This document shows, piece by piece, positions 9,642 to 19,067 of a stretch of 64,000 nt of DNA. Positions within the stretch are counted from its first letter, which is position 1. Every line of letters begins with the position of its first letter. The position numbers and the translations under genes are program-made. The stretch comes from Cyclobacteriaceae bacterium. GTDB taxonomy: Bacteria > Bacteroidota > Bacteroidia > Cytophagales > Cyclobacteriaceae. The notes below the pieces were generated by a model that saw only the letters and a list, made by a program, of their open reading frames with translations, was not told the DNA's origin and searched no databases. Location: the NCBI GenBank assembly GCA_020436085.1, contig JAGQYM010000018.1:258-64257 (forward strand). The letters are read 5' to 3'.

Positions 9642-12600
9642 ATGAATAAAAAGGGAATATTATTCCTGGTGCTGTGTACCTATGTGTTTCAGTTGCATGG
9701 TGGGCCGGGTACGGGTTTTATCGAAAACAAGAATCAGTGGCCTTGCGAGGTGGATTTTCTTGCAGACATCCCCGGTGGACAAATGGCTATTGGCGCGGGA
9801 CAATTCAATTATTTTTTTCTTGATTATGGAGAGATTCAGCGCCTTCACGAAGCGTCACACCACGAGTTTAATGAGGTAGATCCAGGTGCAGAGGTAGATC
9901 AGCCTATTGCTGGACGCAAAGTGTCCGTTAGCTTCATAAACAGCAATTCATTTGTGAAACCAAGAGCATTAGGGCGATCAGAGGTCTACTACAATTATTT
10001 CTTCGGATCAGAACCAGCCAAGTGGGGATCGAAGGCATATCAGTATCGGGAGATTCTATATCAGGATTTTTATGATGGAATTGACCTTAGACTTACTACA
10101 AGTGGAAATAACCTTAAATACGATTTGATTGTTGATCCTGGATTTGATCCAGCGGCTATTCAATTAAGGTATGAGGGTGCGGAACGAGTTTATGTTTCAA
10201 ATGGTGATTTGATTGTCGATGCGGTATTGGCGGAGATTATTGAGAAGAACCCCATAGCTTATCAGATTATTGAAGGTGAAAAGAGGTGGGTTAGTGTTGA
10301 GTATTTATTGGTAGATGAAACAGTTTCATTTTCATTTCCAGGAGGTTATGATCCTTGCGTAGAACTTGTAATCGATCCGCTGTTGATCTTTGCCACTTAC
10401 TCAGGGTCACAGGCTGATAACTGGGGTTCTACGGCCACGCCAGGTGAAAAGGGGTATCTATATTCCTCCGGAGTTACCAATCATTTTGTCGGTCAGGCGT
10501 TCAGCGGAACATTTCTTGCCACACCCGGAGCATTCCAGACAACTTATGGTGGGCTATATGATGTAGCAATATTGAAATACGATTCAATCGGACAGAATTT
10601 GCTTTATGCATCCTATCTCGGAGGATCTCAGTCTGAAAGTCCACACAGTCTTGTTATGGATAAAGATGAAAACCTTTTAGTTTTTGGTACAACCAGTTCA
10701 AATGATTTCCCAGTGACGGTAGGAGCGTATGATGAGACTTACAACAACGTGGGCAATGATACGGTTACACATGTTGTGAGTTACTTCAAGGGCTCAGACA
10801 TCTTTGTTTCGAAGATTAGTAAAGATGGATCACAACTTCTAGCTAGTACTTTTTTAGGTGGGTCTAAACAAGATGGAGTTATAGCATCTGCCAGTGTGCT
10901 GGTCCAGAATTATGGCGACCAGTTGAGAGGTGACATAATATCCGATGAGAATGGAGATATCTTTCTAAGTACAGTTACTTCTTCGAATGCCGATTTCCCA
11001 GTCGTAAATAGTTTTGGTACCGCATATAATGGCGGAGGTACCGATGCAGTAGTAGTTAAGTTTAATGCCAACCTAAGCCAGGTTTTGTGGTCGGCTTATG
11101 TTGGTGGAGCCGGAAGTGATGCTGCATATTCAATAAAGTTTGACAGCAATGGAAAACTTTTTCTGGCCGGAGGAACAACAAGCGCAAATTTCCCTGTCTC
11201 AATGGACGCTAGTCAATCAGTTTTTGCAGGTACTGTGGACGGCTGGATTGCCAAGTTGGAGCCTGACGGATCAAGTATTATCGCAGCAACGTATACGGGC
11301 ACCACAGCCTATGATCAAATCTATTTTTTGGATTTGAACTCAAATGATGAAGTGTATGTATATGGTCAGACCGCTGGACCCATCCCTGTTACTCCAGGAG
11401 TATATTCCAATCCAAATAGCGGTCAGTTTTTACAAAAATTTGATAATGATCTTAGCAATCTAATGTTATCAACTGTATTTGGAAGAGGGAAGGGTAAGCC
11501 TGACATTTCACCAACTGCTTTTTTGGTTAACGATTGTAATAACATCTATATGACAGGCTGGGGCGGGCTCGTGAACGTAAATGTCAGTAAACCACTACTC
11601 AATTCAAGTAGCACAATGGGGTTACCGGTTACACCCGATGCATACCAAAAAACGACCCTGGGTTCCGACTTTTACTTTATTGTGTTGACAGATGATGCAA
11701 CTCAGTTTCTTTATGGTACTTATTTGGGTGGAACACAATCACTGACTCATGTTGACGGGGGCACAAGCCGATTTGATAAGAGTGGCATTGTTTACCACGC
11801 GGTTTGTTCTGGTTGTAATGTAAATAACGCCACGGGTATGGCTTCTTCCGACTTTCCAACTACACCCAATGCGTGGAGTGCAACGAACAATAGCATCAAC
11901 TGCAATAATGCTGCTTTTAAGTTTGATCTCTCTTCACTTAATGCGCGAATTGTTACGAATACACTTGCACTCGATCATCCTGGCATTGCGGACGTGTGTC
12001 TCCCAGATAAACTTGTTTTTCAAAACAGAAGTACTGGAGGACAATTCTACGAGTGGGATTTTGGAGATGGAACTAATGAGACAAAACCAGATACGGCAGC
12101 TATCATTCATGAGTATAAGCAAACTGGCACCTATTCTGTCAAACTAAGAGCTGTTGATCAGGGTACTTGTATTGGTGAAGACTTTGACTTTGCGACAGTC
12201 CGAGTTCATCAGGCCAAAGGGTTTGCAGGCGATGACGCCACTATCTGTGAGGGAAGTTCGATTCAGCTTGAGGCCGGAGGAGGAACTACCTACGAGTGGA
12301 GAACCAAACCGGATGGTGTAGTGTCAGAATTGGCCAGACCTTTGTTGACTCCTAAAGACACAACCTCGTATTTCGTGTCAATAACTGACGCAAATGGCTG
12401 TGTAGTGAAAGATACCGTTGAGGTAGATGTGGTGCCTAGGATTGACTTGCGTTTTGATTATCAAAAAATATCGGATTGTTACTCAAGATCTGCACTTCAA
12501 GTCACTAACATTTCATCGGAAGAGTTTGAGCAGTTTTTTGACCTGGGGGATGGTAACAACTCAACTCAACGTGAATTGACCTACAATTATGAGAATGACG

Positions 12601-12965
12601 GTGTTTACAACATCAGACTGGTTGGCAAACGTGACTTTTGCACTTTCGAAGAAGTGGTAACCCTGCCGTTTATTACTATCAAAGTGCCTAATGTGCTTAC
12701 CCCTGGAAACACGGATGCGAGCAGTAGCGGAAAAAATGATACATTTAGAATCAGGTATGGCCCTGCTGTTGATAGTCCGACCACAACAGAAGCCGGTATC
12801 AAAGTGGCGCTGTCTGTTTATAACCGTTGGGGAAAGGTAGTATACCAGAACAGCGACTACAGAGATGAATGGGGAGCCGAAGGCTTGGAAGCAGGGACAT
12901 ATTACTACGAAGTGGAAATTGAAAATGAACCGCTTTGCAAAGGATGGGTACAATTGATCAGGTAA
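9642..12965 (+). CDS. Large T9SS type-B cell-surface protein with SBBP beta-propeller and PKD domains
   Basis: This 1107-aa secreted protein has a signal peptide ending near residue 20. The N-terminal region (~21-245, GFIENKNQWPCEVDFLADIP) matches the DUF7948 type found before SBBP propellers. About 250-770 holds repeated blades with motifs such as YASYLGGSQSES, LASTFLGGSKQDG and WSAYVGGAGSDAA, each followed by a 'FPVT' strand. A PKD domain (~785-870, YEWDFGDGTNE) and two Ig/PKD-like domains follow. The last ~85 residues form the gliding-motility-type (type B) T9SS signal: NVLTPGN, SVYNRWGKVVYQN, GTYYYEVE. Export to the surface by T9SS is well supported; the likely role is adhesion or carbohydrate binding. 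A rhodanese lipoprotein follows after 5 bp. Confidence 0.92.
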   Translation: MNKKGILFLVLCTYVFQLHGGPGTGFIENKNQWPCEVDFLADIPGGQMAIGAGQFNYFFLDYGEIQRLHEASHHEFNEVDPGAEVDQPIAGRKVSVSFINSNSFVKPRALGRSEVYYNYFFGSEPAKWGSKAYQYREILYQDFYDGIDLRLTTSGNNLKYDLIVDPGFDPAAIQLRYEGAERVYVSNGDLIVDAVLAEIIEKNPIAYQIIEGEKRWVSVEYLLVDETVSFSFPGGYDPCVELVIDPLLIFATYSGSQADNWGSTATPGEKGYLYSSGVTNHFVGQAFSGTFLATPGAFQTTYGGLYDVAILKYDSIGQNLLYASYLGGSQSESPHSLVMDKDENLLVFGTTSSNDFPVTVGAYDETYNNVGNDTVTHVVSYFKGSDIFVSKISKDGSQLLASTFLGGSKQDGVIASASVLVQNYGDQLRGDIISDENGDIFLSTVTSSNADFPVVNSFGTAYNGGGTDAVVVKFNANLSQVLWSAYVGGAGSDAAYSIKFDSNGKLFLAGGTTSANFPVSMDASQSVFAGTVDGWIAKLEPDGSSIIAATYTGTTAYDQIYFLDLNSNDEVYVYGQTAGPIPVTPGVYSNPNSGQFLQKFDNDLSNLMLSTVFGRGKGKPDISPTAFLVNDCNNIYMTGWGGLVNVNVSKPLLNSSSTMGLPVTPDAYQKTTLGSDFYFIVLTDDATQFLYGTYLGGTQSLTHVDGGTSRFDKSGIVYHAVCSGCNVNNATGMASSDFPTTPNAWSATNNSINCNNAAFKFDLSSLNARIVTNTLALDHPGIADVCLPDKLVFQNRSTGGQFYEWDFGDGTNETKPDTAAIIHEYKQTGTYSVKLRAVDQGTCIGEDFDFATVRVHQAKGFAGDDATICEGSSIQLEAGGGTTYEWRTKPDGVVSELARPLLTPKDTTSYFVSITDANGCVVKDTVEVDVVPRIDLRFDYQKISDCYSRSALQVTNISSEEFEQFFDLGDGNNSTQRELTYNYENDGVYNIRLVGKRDFCTFEEVVTLPFITIKVPNVLTPGNTDASSSGKNDTFRIRYGPAVDSPTTTEAGIKVALSVYNRWGKVVYQNSDYRDEWGAEGLEAGTYYYEVEIENEPLCKGWVQLIR

Positions 12966-12970
12966 AAATT

Positions 12971-13384
12971 ATGAAAAAGGTATTTTTTGTTTTACTGGTA
13001 GTTGTGTTGGGATGTGGAAAGAAGACGGAGAGCGGTGAAACACACGTGTCGACCGATGCGATTGTTTTTGAAACTATTTCAGCAGACGAATTTCAGAAAA
13101 GGATAAGCGAAGATCAAAACGGTGTATTGCTGGACGTACGTACGCCTGAAGAAGTAGCTGGTGGGAAAATTGGAGATGCCACGAATATCGATTTTCGCGC
13201 AACAGACTTTGCTGAGAAAGTTAACCAACTTGACAAGAGTAAAACTTACTACCTGTATTGTGCGGGCGGAAGCCGCAGCAGTAAAGCAGCGGAGTTGATG
13301 AAGTCAAACGACTTCAAAAAAATCTACGAACTGGACGGTGGGTACAATGGCTGGAGTAGTCAGGGCTTACCTGTTAGTCACTAG
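12971..13384 (+). CDS. Rhodanese-domain lipoprotein
   Basis: This 137-aa protein starts at ATG 12971, which gives a lipoprotein signal (MKKVFFVLLVVVLGCG, lipidated Cys15). The in-frame start at 12935 would lie inside the previous gene and hide the signal. The single rhodanese domain spans ~35-135 with LLDVRTPEE and an active-site loop CAGGSRS (Cys97), so it should be catalytically competent for sulfur transfer. The location is periplasmic, membrane-anchored. It is probably co-transcribed with the type-B surface protein, 5 bp upstream. Its TAG overlaps the TAG of convergent aepZ within CTAG. Confidence 0.88.
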   Translation: MKKVFFVLLVVVLGCGKKTESGETHVSTDAIVFETISADEFQKRISEDQNGVLLDVRTPEEVAGGKIGDATNIDFRATDFAEKVNQLDKSKTYYLYCAGGSRSSKAAELMKSNDFKKIYELDGGYNGWSSQGLPVSH

Positions 13385-14490
13385 CCAAATATCTTATTAC
13401 TCTCTAAGTATCCTTTGAGGCATTTGAGGAAAGATGTAATATCTTCTTTATGTAAATCCCCCAGGATTGAAAGCCTGAAAGTTGCCTCTTTAGCTCCTTT
13501 TCCCGGATAGATTGTGAAACCCCGCTCATACAGATAGTCGTGCATAGCATCAAAATTGTAGTTGGGGTGGCTGGGTTCCTTTATTGCAAGTAGAATCTTT
13601 GACTGCTGTTCATCAGAGAGAAGGAATTTAAAACCTAGTTCTGATAATCCTGTGTAAAGTGTTTCGTAGTTACCAAGGTATCTTTTCCATCTTCCTTGCT
13701 CACCTTCGGTAAAGTATTCGTCAATTGCTTGTCTTAGCGCGTAGGCCACCTGAACTGGAGGTGTGAATTGCATTTGGCCAGTTTTCTCGAATCCGGTATA
13801 CTGGCTGTAAATGTCAAAATAGAAAGAGCGTTTCGTTTCCTTTATTTTTTCCAGTAGTGACTCTTTGAAGATTACAAACACCATTCCTGGCATTCCCTGG
13901 ATACACTTGTTAGATGATGACACTAGATATTCCGCATTCCACTTTTTGATGTCTATGGGGATGCCGGCATAGGAACTCATACAGTCCACAATCACTTCAA
14001 TGTTGGCAGCGTGTGCCACATCGCAGATTTCCTGAACGGGGTTAAGCATGCCTGTAGTCGTTTCATGATGCACCACCGCCAGATGACTTATCTCTGAATT
14101 TGATCCAATCAAATTTTTGATGACAGCCACATCTGGATAGTCACCATAAGGAATTTGATATCGAACTACATCAATGCCAAACGTTTCAGCGAGTTTGACC
14201 ATACGGCTACCGTACGCGCCATTGTCAACAACCAAAAGTTTCTTCCCTTTCGGTACAGCAGATGTAATGGCAGCTTCAAGACCGCCTGTCCCGCTGGCGG
14301 CAAACAATGCGCAAATGTGAGACCCTTCTCCGTGCACTACTTTTACCAGATCTTCTTTTATGGTGTCCAGAACTTTTCCAAAGTCCTTTTCACGTGGGCA
14401 AATATCCTCTACCAACATTGCTTCTTTTACAGAAAGGGTAGTCGTTGCCGGACCTGGGTTCAGGAGAATTTTTCTATCAATTTTTTTCAT
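13381..14490 (-). CDS. aepZ: 2-aminoethylphosphonate transaminase (phosphonate biosynthesis)
   Basis: This 369-aa class V PLP aminotransferase resembles PhnW/AepZ. The start MKKIDRKILLNPGPATT is the typical opening of the family and SSSNKCIQG holds the PLP Lys195. It converts phosphonoacetaldehyde to 2-aminoethylphosphonate with an amino donor such as alanine or glutamate. No phosphonatase (phnX) is nearby, whereas PEP mutase and phosphonopyruvate decarboxylase are, so a biosynthetic direction is much more likely than catabolism. It is the second gene of a leftward pair, 5 bp after the CDP-alcohol phosphotransferase. Confidence 0.88.
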   Translation of the reverse strand: MKKIDRKILLNPGPATTTLSVKEAMLVEDICPREKDFGKVLDTIKEDLVKVVHGEGSHICALFAASGTGGLEAAITSAVPKGKKLLVVDNGAYGSRMVKLAETFGIDVVRYQIPYGDYPDVAVIKNLIGSNSEISHLAVVHHETTTGMLNPVQEICDVAHAANIEVIVDCMSSYAGIPIDIKKWNAEYLVSSSNKCIQGMPGMVFVIFKESLLEKIKETKRSFYFDIYSQYTGFEKTGQMQFTPPVQVAYALRQAIDEYFTEGEQGRWKRYLGNYETLYTGLSELGFKFLLSDEQQSKILLAIKEPSHPNYNFDAMHDYLYERGFTIYPGKGAKEATFRLSILGDLHKEDITSFLKCLKGYLESNKIFG

Positions 14491-14495
14491 TTGTT

Positions 14496-15473
14496 CTAGG
14501 CACGTGGATTAGACCAAACCCAAAAAACTTTAAGGATACTAAAGGTTTGAACGACAAGCACGCAAATCCTTATGAAGATGTAAATGGATAGCAGCCAAAA
14601 AAGTCCGTAGGAAGGGTAGTCAAATAAAGAAAACAGCAACACGGAAATCGGTAATACAAGATCAGGTAGTCGCTCGATTCCATCAACCAAATGTCCCCGC
14701 ATTACTACGCCAATATAGTAGCTCGCATAAAGGGTTATAAGCACGAAAAGCTCCATGCTGGTAAAGATGCTGTACGAGGTTGCAGTCATGAGAATAATAC
14801 CGGCAACGAAAAGCCAAACCTCCGCCCCTCTGCCCGGTGTTCTTTTAATTGTAGTAAGGAAGGTCGAGATAGCACCTAGCGCAGAGGCAAGAAAGATGAG
14901 TTCAATCCAGCTAAAGCCCATAAAAGCAGGGGCAGTCAATGTGACAAACACAATATCAATTGAAGAAAACCCAACGATAAAGGAAGTGAGCAGTACGGCT
15001 TCCAGACTTCCTAGTTTTTCAAAAGTCAGCCAACCTGTTTTGAATTGTTCGTAAAACACGGACATATGCGCCAGGTACGAGGTAGTCAGCACGACAGCTA
15101 CAACAACGGGGTTGTGGATGTTAAGAACTAAAAAGGCGGTGAATAAAATAATTCCGTTGTTGAATGCGTCCAGATAATGGTCGCAGAACTCCCCAAGGGC
15201 AGAACCCGTTTTGGTACGTTTCGCCTGCATCCCGTCCAGATGGTCACCTACCAGATAAAGGAATAGAAGGACAGCGACCACGAGCCGGCTCATTGGACTG
15301 TGAAAATACAGTGATACGAAAAAGCCTAGGTAAACGAAAACGTTTGAAATGATCGTAATGATGTTGGCTGGGATCACCCAAGGCACAAAGGGAAGCAATG
15401 GGGCTACAAACCGTTTCTTAAAACCTGGAGTAAGAAGTGAGAAATCATGGCATCTGTACGAATATTCCCTCAT
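14496..15473 (-). CDS. CDP-alcohol phosphotransferase, choline/ethanolamine phosphotransferase-like
   Basis: This 325-aa polytopic membrane protein carries the full CDP-alcohol phosphotransferase motif D77xxD80G81xxA84...G94xxxD98xxxD102 (GDHLDGMQAKRTKTGSALGE and CDHYLD). The wording DGxQAxRTxT...LGE is closer to eukaryotic CEPT1/EPT1 enzymes than to bacterial PgsA or PssA. Enzymes of this type move a phospho-alcohol from a CDP-alcohol to diacylglycerol or ceramide. Because it shares a divergent promoter region with PEP mutase and precedes aepZ, CMP-2-aminoethylphosphonate is the most likely donor and a phosphonolipid the product. CDP-ethanolamine is the main alternative. Confidence 0.87.
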   Translation of the reverse strand: MREYSYRCHDFSLLTPGFKKRFVAPLLPFVPWVIPANIITIISNVFVYLGFFVSLYFHSPMSRLVVAVLLFLYLVGDHLDGMQAKRTKTGSALGEFCDHYLDAFNNGIILFTAFLVLNIHNPVVVAVVLTTSYLAHMSVFYEQFKTGWLTFEKLGSLEAVLLTSFIVGFSSIDIVFVTLTAPAFMGFSWIELIFLASALGAISTFLTTIKRTPGRGAEVWLFVAGIILMTATSYSIFTSMELFVLITLYASYYIGVVMRGHLVDGIERLPDLVLPISVLLFSLFDYPSYGLFWLLSIYIFIRICVLVVQTFSILKVFWVWSNPRA

Positions 15474-15526
15474 GCCCGGTCTTCTGTTGAATTCAAACCC
15501 GAAAGTTAAGACTTAATTATATGAAA

Positions 15527-15547
15527 ATTAATTACCGTTGAATTAAT
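15527..15547. promoter_or_regulatory. Inverted repeat in the divergent phosphonate promoter region, candidate operator
   Basis: ATTAATT (15527-15533) and AATTAAT (15541-15547) form a perfect inverted repeat with a 7-bp spacer. It lies midway between the two divergent starts (15473 and 15590) and 3 bp before the -7 box of the PEP mutase promoter, a good place for repression. AT-richness weakens the case. Confidence 0.35.
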
Positions 15548-15550
15548 CAT

Positions 15551-15558
15551 TATTTTTG
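15551..15558 (+). promoter_or_regulatory. -7 box of the PEP mutase operon promoter
   Basis: TATTTTTG matches the Bacteroidota -7 consensus TAnnTTTG exactly and lies 31 bp before the ATG at 15590, which predicts a leader of roughly 25 nt. I see no good -33 TTG at the usual distance. Confidence 0.5.
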
Positions 15559-15589
15559 CCCCCGTTTTTAGCTGCAATTGTTCCCCTCT

Positions 15590-17188
15590 ATGAAGAAAAC
15601 ATCTCAACTTCTTTCTTTGATTAAGTCGCCTGAACTGGCCTACCTGATGGAAGCACACAATGGCCTTTCAGCTAAGATTGTGGAAGAGGCTGGCTTTCAG
15701 GGAATATGGGGTAGCGGACTATCTATTTCAGCGGCACTTGGCGTGCGGGACAACAACGAGGCCTCCTGGACTCAGGTGCTGGATGTATTGGAGTTCATGA
15801 GCGATGCCACTACCATTCCCATCTTGTTGGACGGTGACACCGGGTACGGCAATTTCAACAACATGAGACGGTTGGTGAAAAAACTTGAGCAACGCGACAT
15901 AGCCGGTGTTTGTATCGAAGACAAACTATTTCCAAAAACGAATTCATTCATTGGTGGTGAGAGCCAGCCATTGGCTGACATCGATGAGTTTTGCGGGAAG
16001 ATTAAAGCAGCGAAAGACACACAAGCTGATGACGATTTTGTGGTGGTGGCAAGGCTAGAGGCATTTATCGCAGGATGGGGATTGGATGAAGCACTTAGAA
16101 GAGCAGAAGCATATCACAAAGCTGGAGCAGACGCAATCTTGTGTCATAGCAAAAAAGCTGACTCAACCGATATTGATGCCTTTATGAAAGAGTGGGGTAA
16201 TCGTGGGCCAGTTATTATTGTGCCCACAAAGTATTATTCAGTTCCAACGGAACATTTTGCTGATCTGGGAGTGAGTACTATCATTTGGGCCAACCACAAC
16301 ATTCGTGTTTCCATAAAGGCCATGCAGGAAACCACCAGGCGAATCTTCGAAGAGAAATCACTGATAAATGTTGAAGGTAAGATTGTAAGCGTGAGTGAAG
16401 TGTTTCGTCTGCAAGGTGCTGACGAACTAAAGGAAGCAGAAAAAAGATATTTGCCAACCACTGGCAAAAAGGTTAATAACATCATTTTAGCGGCAAGCCA
16501 AGGATCATTAGGTGAGCTCACAAAAGATACGCCCAAGACGATGCTTGAGGTGAATGGCAAATCTCTGCTGTCAACACAGATCGATGAATTCAATCAGGTT
16601 GGTATTAAAGATATCACCGTGGTAAGAGGATTTGCCAAGGAGAAAATTAAGATGAACAACATTCAGACCCGTGACAATGATTTGCACACGGAGACAAAGG
16701 AGTTGTACTCGCTTTACCTTGCCAAAGATCAGATCAAAGAAAATACAGTCGTTAGCTACGGAGATATCATTTTCAAACGATTTGTATTAAATGAATTGCT
16801 GAATGATCAAAACAACATCACCATAATCGTTGATGCGGATTGTGAGAAAAGTGGTACCGACAAAGATTTCGTTTACGCATCAGAGGTGTACAATCGTGTC
16901 AACTATCAGGGACTGGCTACTTTCAAACAAATGGCTAGCGACTTGTCTGCCGATAAGATATTTGGAGAATTTATTGGACTGTGGAAAGTGAATAAGCAAG
17001 GTGCGGACATGGTTCATAAAGCCTTGGATACTTTAGCAAAACATCGAGACTTCAAAAAGATGACTTGTGCTGACCTCTTCAATGAAATAGCAAAGGAAGG
17101 AACGATAGCAGTAAAATATATTCGAGGGGCATGGTTGGATGTGGACACGCTGATGGACTTCCAAAACGCAGGTAAACTTAGATTGTAA
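15590..17188 (+). CDS. aepX: Phosphoenolpyruvate mutase fused to a nucleotidyltransferase-like domain
   Basis: This 532-aa two-domain protein starts at ATG 15590; a TTG-started extension of four codons is less likely. Residues 1-~290 are a PEP mutase: GIWGSGLS with Trp40, [10 protein letters not shown] with Asp81/83, the diagnostic [10 protein letters not shown] (110-119), Arg155 and His186. This domain makes the C-P bond by turning PEP into phosphonopyruvate. Residues ~295-532 are a sugar/choline-type nucleotidyltransferase fold, but the nucleotide-binding loop reads [17 protein letters not shown], not the usual LAAGxGxRL. Likely metal-binding Asp are retained in SYGDIIF and WLDVDTL. The fused domain may act on AEP or may be regulatory. 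It is the first gene of a rightward four-gene operon. Confidence 0.92.
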   Translation: MKKTSQLLSLIKSPELAYLMEAHNGLSAKIVEEAGFQGIWGSGLSISAALGVRDNNEASWTQVLDVLEFMSDATTIPILLDGDTGYGNFNNMRRLVKKLEQRDIAGVCIEDKLFPKTNSFIGGESQPLADIDEFCGKIKAAKDTQADDDFVVVARLEAFIAGWGLDEALRRAEAYHKAGADAILCHSKKADSTDIDAFMKEWGNRGPVIIVPTKYYSVPTEHFADLGVSTIIWANHNIRVSIKAMQETTRRIFEEKSLINVEGKIVSVSEVFRLQGADELKEAEKRYLPTTGKKVNNIILAASQGSLGELTKDTPKTMLEVNGKSLLSTQIDEFNQVGIKDITVVRGFAKEKIKMNNIQTRDNDLHTETKELYSLYLAKDQIKENTVVSYGDIIFKRFVLNELLNDQNNITIIVDADCEKSGTDKDFVYASEVYNRVNYQGLATFKQMASDLSADKIFGEFIGLWKVNKQGADMVHKALDTLAKHRDFKKMTCADLFNEIAKEGTIAVKYIRGAWLDVDTLMDFQNAGKLRL

Positions 17189-17196
17189 TTTCTGGT

Positions 17197-18327
17197 ATGC
17201 TTTCTACACAAGAGTTTGGTAATGAATTGAAGAAACTTGGATATGACTTCTATTCAGGTGTGCCATGTTCGTTCTTGAAGTATCTGATCAATTACGCCAT
17301 CAATGAGTGCGACTATGTGATGGCTGCGAACGAAGGTGACGCTGTCGCGATTGCCTCTGGTGCTCACCTGGGCGGCAAGAAGTCGGTAGTGTTGATGCAG
17401 AATTCTGGCTTGACCAATGCGACTTCTCCTTTGACATCTCTCAATTACACTTTTCAACTGCCTGTGTTAGGCTTTGTCAGCCTTAGGGGTGAAGCCGGGT
17501 TGGGAGACGAACCTCAGCATGAACTGATGGGGCAGATCACCGAAAAGATGTTGAAGCTGATGAAGGTGAAGTGGGCGTATCTTTCTGATGACATAAAGGA
17601 AGCAAGGAAGCAACTCAAAAAAGCCGACAAGCTCATTGCTAAAAAAGAGACGTTCTTCTTTGTGGTGAAGAAGGACACCTTTGATGAGGTTAAGTTGAAG
17701 GATCAACAACTCAGAACCATTCAAAACAAAACCAAAATAAAGTCTTCGCAAAAAAGTGAACTGCCAACGAGGCGGGAAACGTTGAAGACTCTAGTTGATC
17801 TTTCCGAGAACAACACAATATTACTGGCAACAACAGGTAAGACCGGAAGAGAATTATTTGAGGTGGCAGATAAACCAAATCACCTTTACATGGTGGGCTC
17901 TATGGGTTGTATCAGTTCTCTCGGCCTGGGACTTGCAATGGCACAACCCTCGAAGAAAGTGATTGTGATTGATGGAGATGGTTCGGCTATTATGCGCATG
18001 GGCTCTTTTACAACCAATGCGTACTATCAACCGACAAACTTGTTGCATATTGTTCTTGACAACAACACACACGATTCTACGGGAGGTCAAGCAACGGTGT
18101 CCCATAATATTGACTTTGTGGAGCACGCTGCTTCAGTTTGTTATCCCATAGCGCACCAAGTGAACGGCTTGGATGAACTAACAAAGTCAATTGTGAAATG
18201 GCAAATGCAGGGTGGTCTTACCCTTCTTCACCTGCGGATTGCTAAAGGTTCTACCAAGGAACTGGGACGTCCGTCCGTGAAGCCTTATCAAGTGAAAGAA
18301 AGATTGATGCAGTTTATTCAGCAATGA
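17197..18327 (+). CDS. aepY: Phosphonopyruvate decarboxylase
   Basis: This 376-aa ThDP-dependent enzyme has an N-terminal pyrimidine-binding half with the conserved Glu46 in AANEGDAVA, and a C-terminal half with the ThDP/Mg motif IDGDGSAIMRMGS running to LDNNTHDSTGG. The family length is about 375 aa. It decarboxylates phosphonopyruvate to phosphonoacetaldehyde, the irreversible step that pulls the unfavourable PEP mutase reaction forward. It begins 8 bp after PEP mutase and its stop overlaps the next ATG by 4 bp (ATGA), so the three proteins are made together. Confidence 0.92.
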   Translation: MLSTQEFGNELKKLGYDFYSGVPCSFLKYLINYAINECDYVMAANEGDAVAIASGAHLGGKKSVVLMQNSGLTNATSPLTSLNYTFQLPVLGFVSLRGEAGLGDEPQHELMGQITEKMLKLMKVKWAYLSDDIKEARKQLKKADKLIAKKETFFFVVKKDTFDEVKLKDQQLRTIQNKTKIKSSQKSELPTRRETLKTLVDLSENNTILLATTGKTGRELFEVADKPNHLYMVGSMGCISSLGLGLAMAQPSKKVIVIDGDGSAIMRMGSFTTNAYYQPTNLLHIVLDNNTHDSTGGQATVSHNIDFVEHAASVCYPIAHQVNGLDELTKSIVKWQMQGGLTLLHLRIAKGSTKELGRPSVKPYQVKERLMQFIQQ

Positions 18328-19067
18328 TCAAGGCTATTGACACTGCAGTCATTCTTGCGGCTGGCTTAGGGAGCAGGCTTGGTGATCTGAAGGTAGAAAA
18401 GCCAAAGGCATTCGTAAGCATAGGGGGAGAGACGCTTATTCATCGGTCTCTTCGATTGTTAATCAAAAAAGGTATTAACAGGATTATTATCGGTACGGGT
18501 TATCAAAGCGAGTTCTTCGATGATCTTACGGCAGAGTTTAATCAGATTGAAACACGAAGAAATGATCAATATGCCGAAACAGGAAGTATGTTTACCCTGT
18601 TTAATATCAGGGATATGGTGACGGATAGTTTTCTTTTGCTTGAAGGAGATCTTCTTTACGAGGAGAACGCACTCGATCTTCTACTCAATGATAATCACGC
18701 GGATATTATTTTGGCCAGCGATGCAACTCATTCCGGAGACGAAGTGTTTATTCAGCATTCTTCAGAACGTAGCTTGGAACTGATGAGTAAAGATCGCTCT
18801 CGACTACAGTCCATAGATGGTGAGTTGGTGGGGATCAGTAAATTGTCTATTGAGGGCTTTAAGACTTTGTGTCAATATGCTGATCAACAATACAAAGAGA
18901 AACGAATGGAGATTCACTATGAAGATGCAATGGTTGGAATCTCTAGTGAAGTGCCGTTGTTTGTAAAAGTGGTGAAAGATCTTGCATGGTGCGAAATCGA
19001 TGATCCGAGCCACTATAAAAGAGCGATAGAGGATATCTATCCGAAAATTTTAAAGACGGAGCAGTGA
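18324..19067 (+). CDS. CTP:2-aminoethylphosphonate cytidylyltransferase-like enzyme
   Basis: This 247-aa single-domain nucleotidyltransferase has an intact loop, AVILAAGLGSRLGDLKVEKPK with Arg18 and Lys28, and a metal-binding Asp in LLLEGDLLY. NDQYAETGSMFTL resembles the substrate loop of LicC/PntC enzymes, which activate phosphocholine or 2-aminoethylphosphonate with CTP. In this operon the expected product is CMP-AEP, the donor for the CDP-alcohol phosphotransferase at 14496-15473. It is coupled to genes on both sides: ATGA with aepY and GTGA with the following membrane enzyme. Other CTP-activated alcohols cannot be excluded. Confidence 0.83.
   Translation: MIKAIDTAVILAAGLGSRLGDLKVEKPKAFVSIGGETLIHRSLRLLIKKGINRIIIGTGYQSEFFDDLTAEFNQIETRRNDQYAETGSMFTLFNIRDMVTDSFLLLEGDLLYEENALDLLLNDNHADIILASDATHSGDEVFIQHSSERSLELMSKDRSRLQSIDGELVGISKLSIEGFKTLCQYADQQYKEKRMEIHYEDAMVGISSEVPLFVKVVKDLAWCEIDDPSHYKRAIEDIYPKILKTEQ

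Noticed and set aside
13381..14490. AEP transaminase as part of phosphonate degradation
   Set aside because: No phosphonatase, phnA/phnY-type gene or phosphonate uptake system is nearby, while all biosynthetic partners are.
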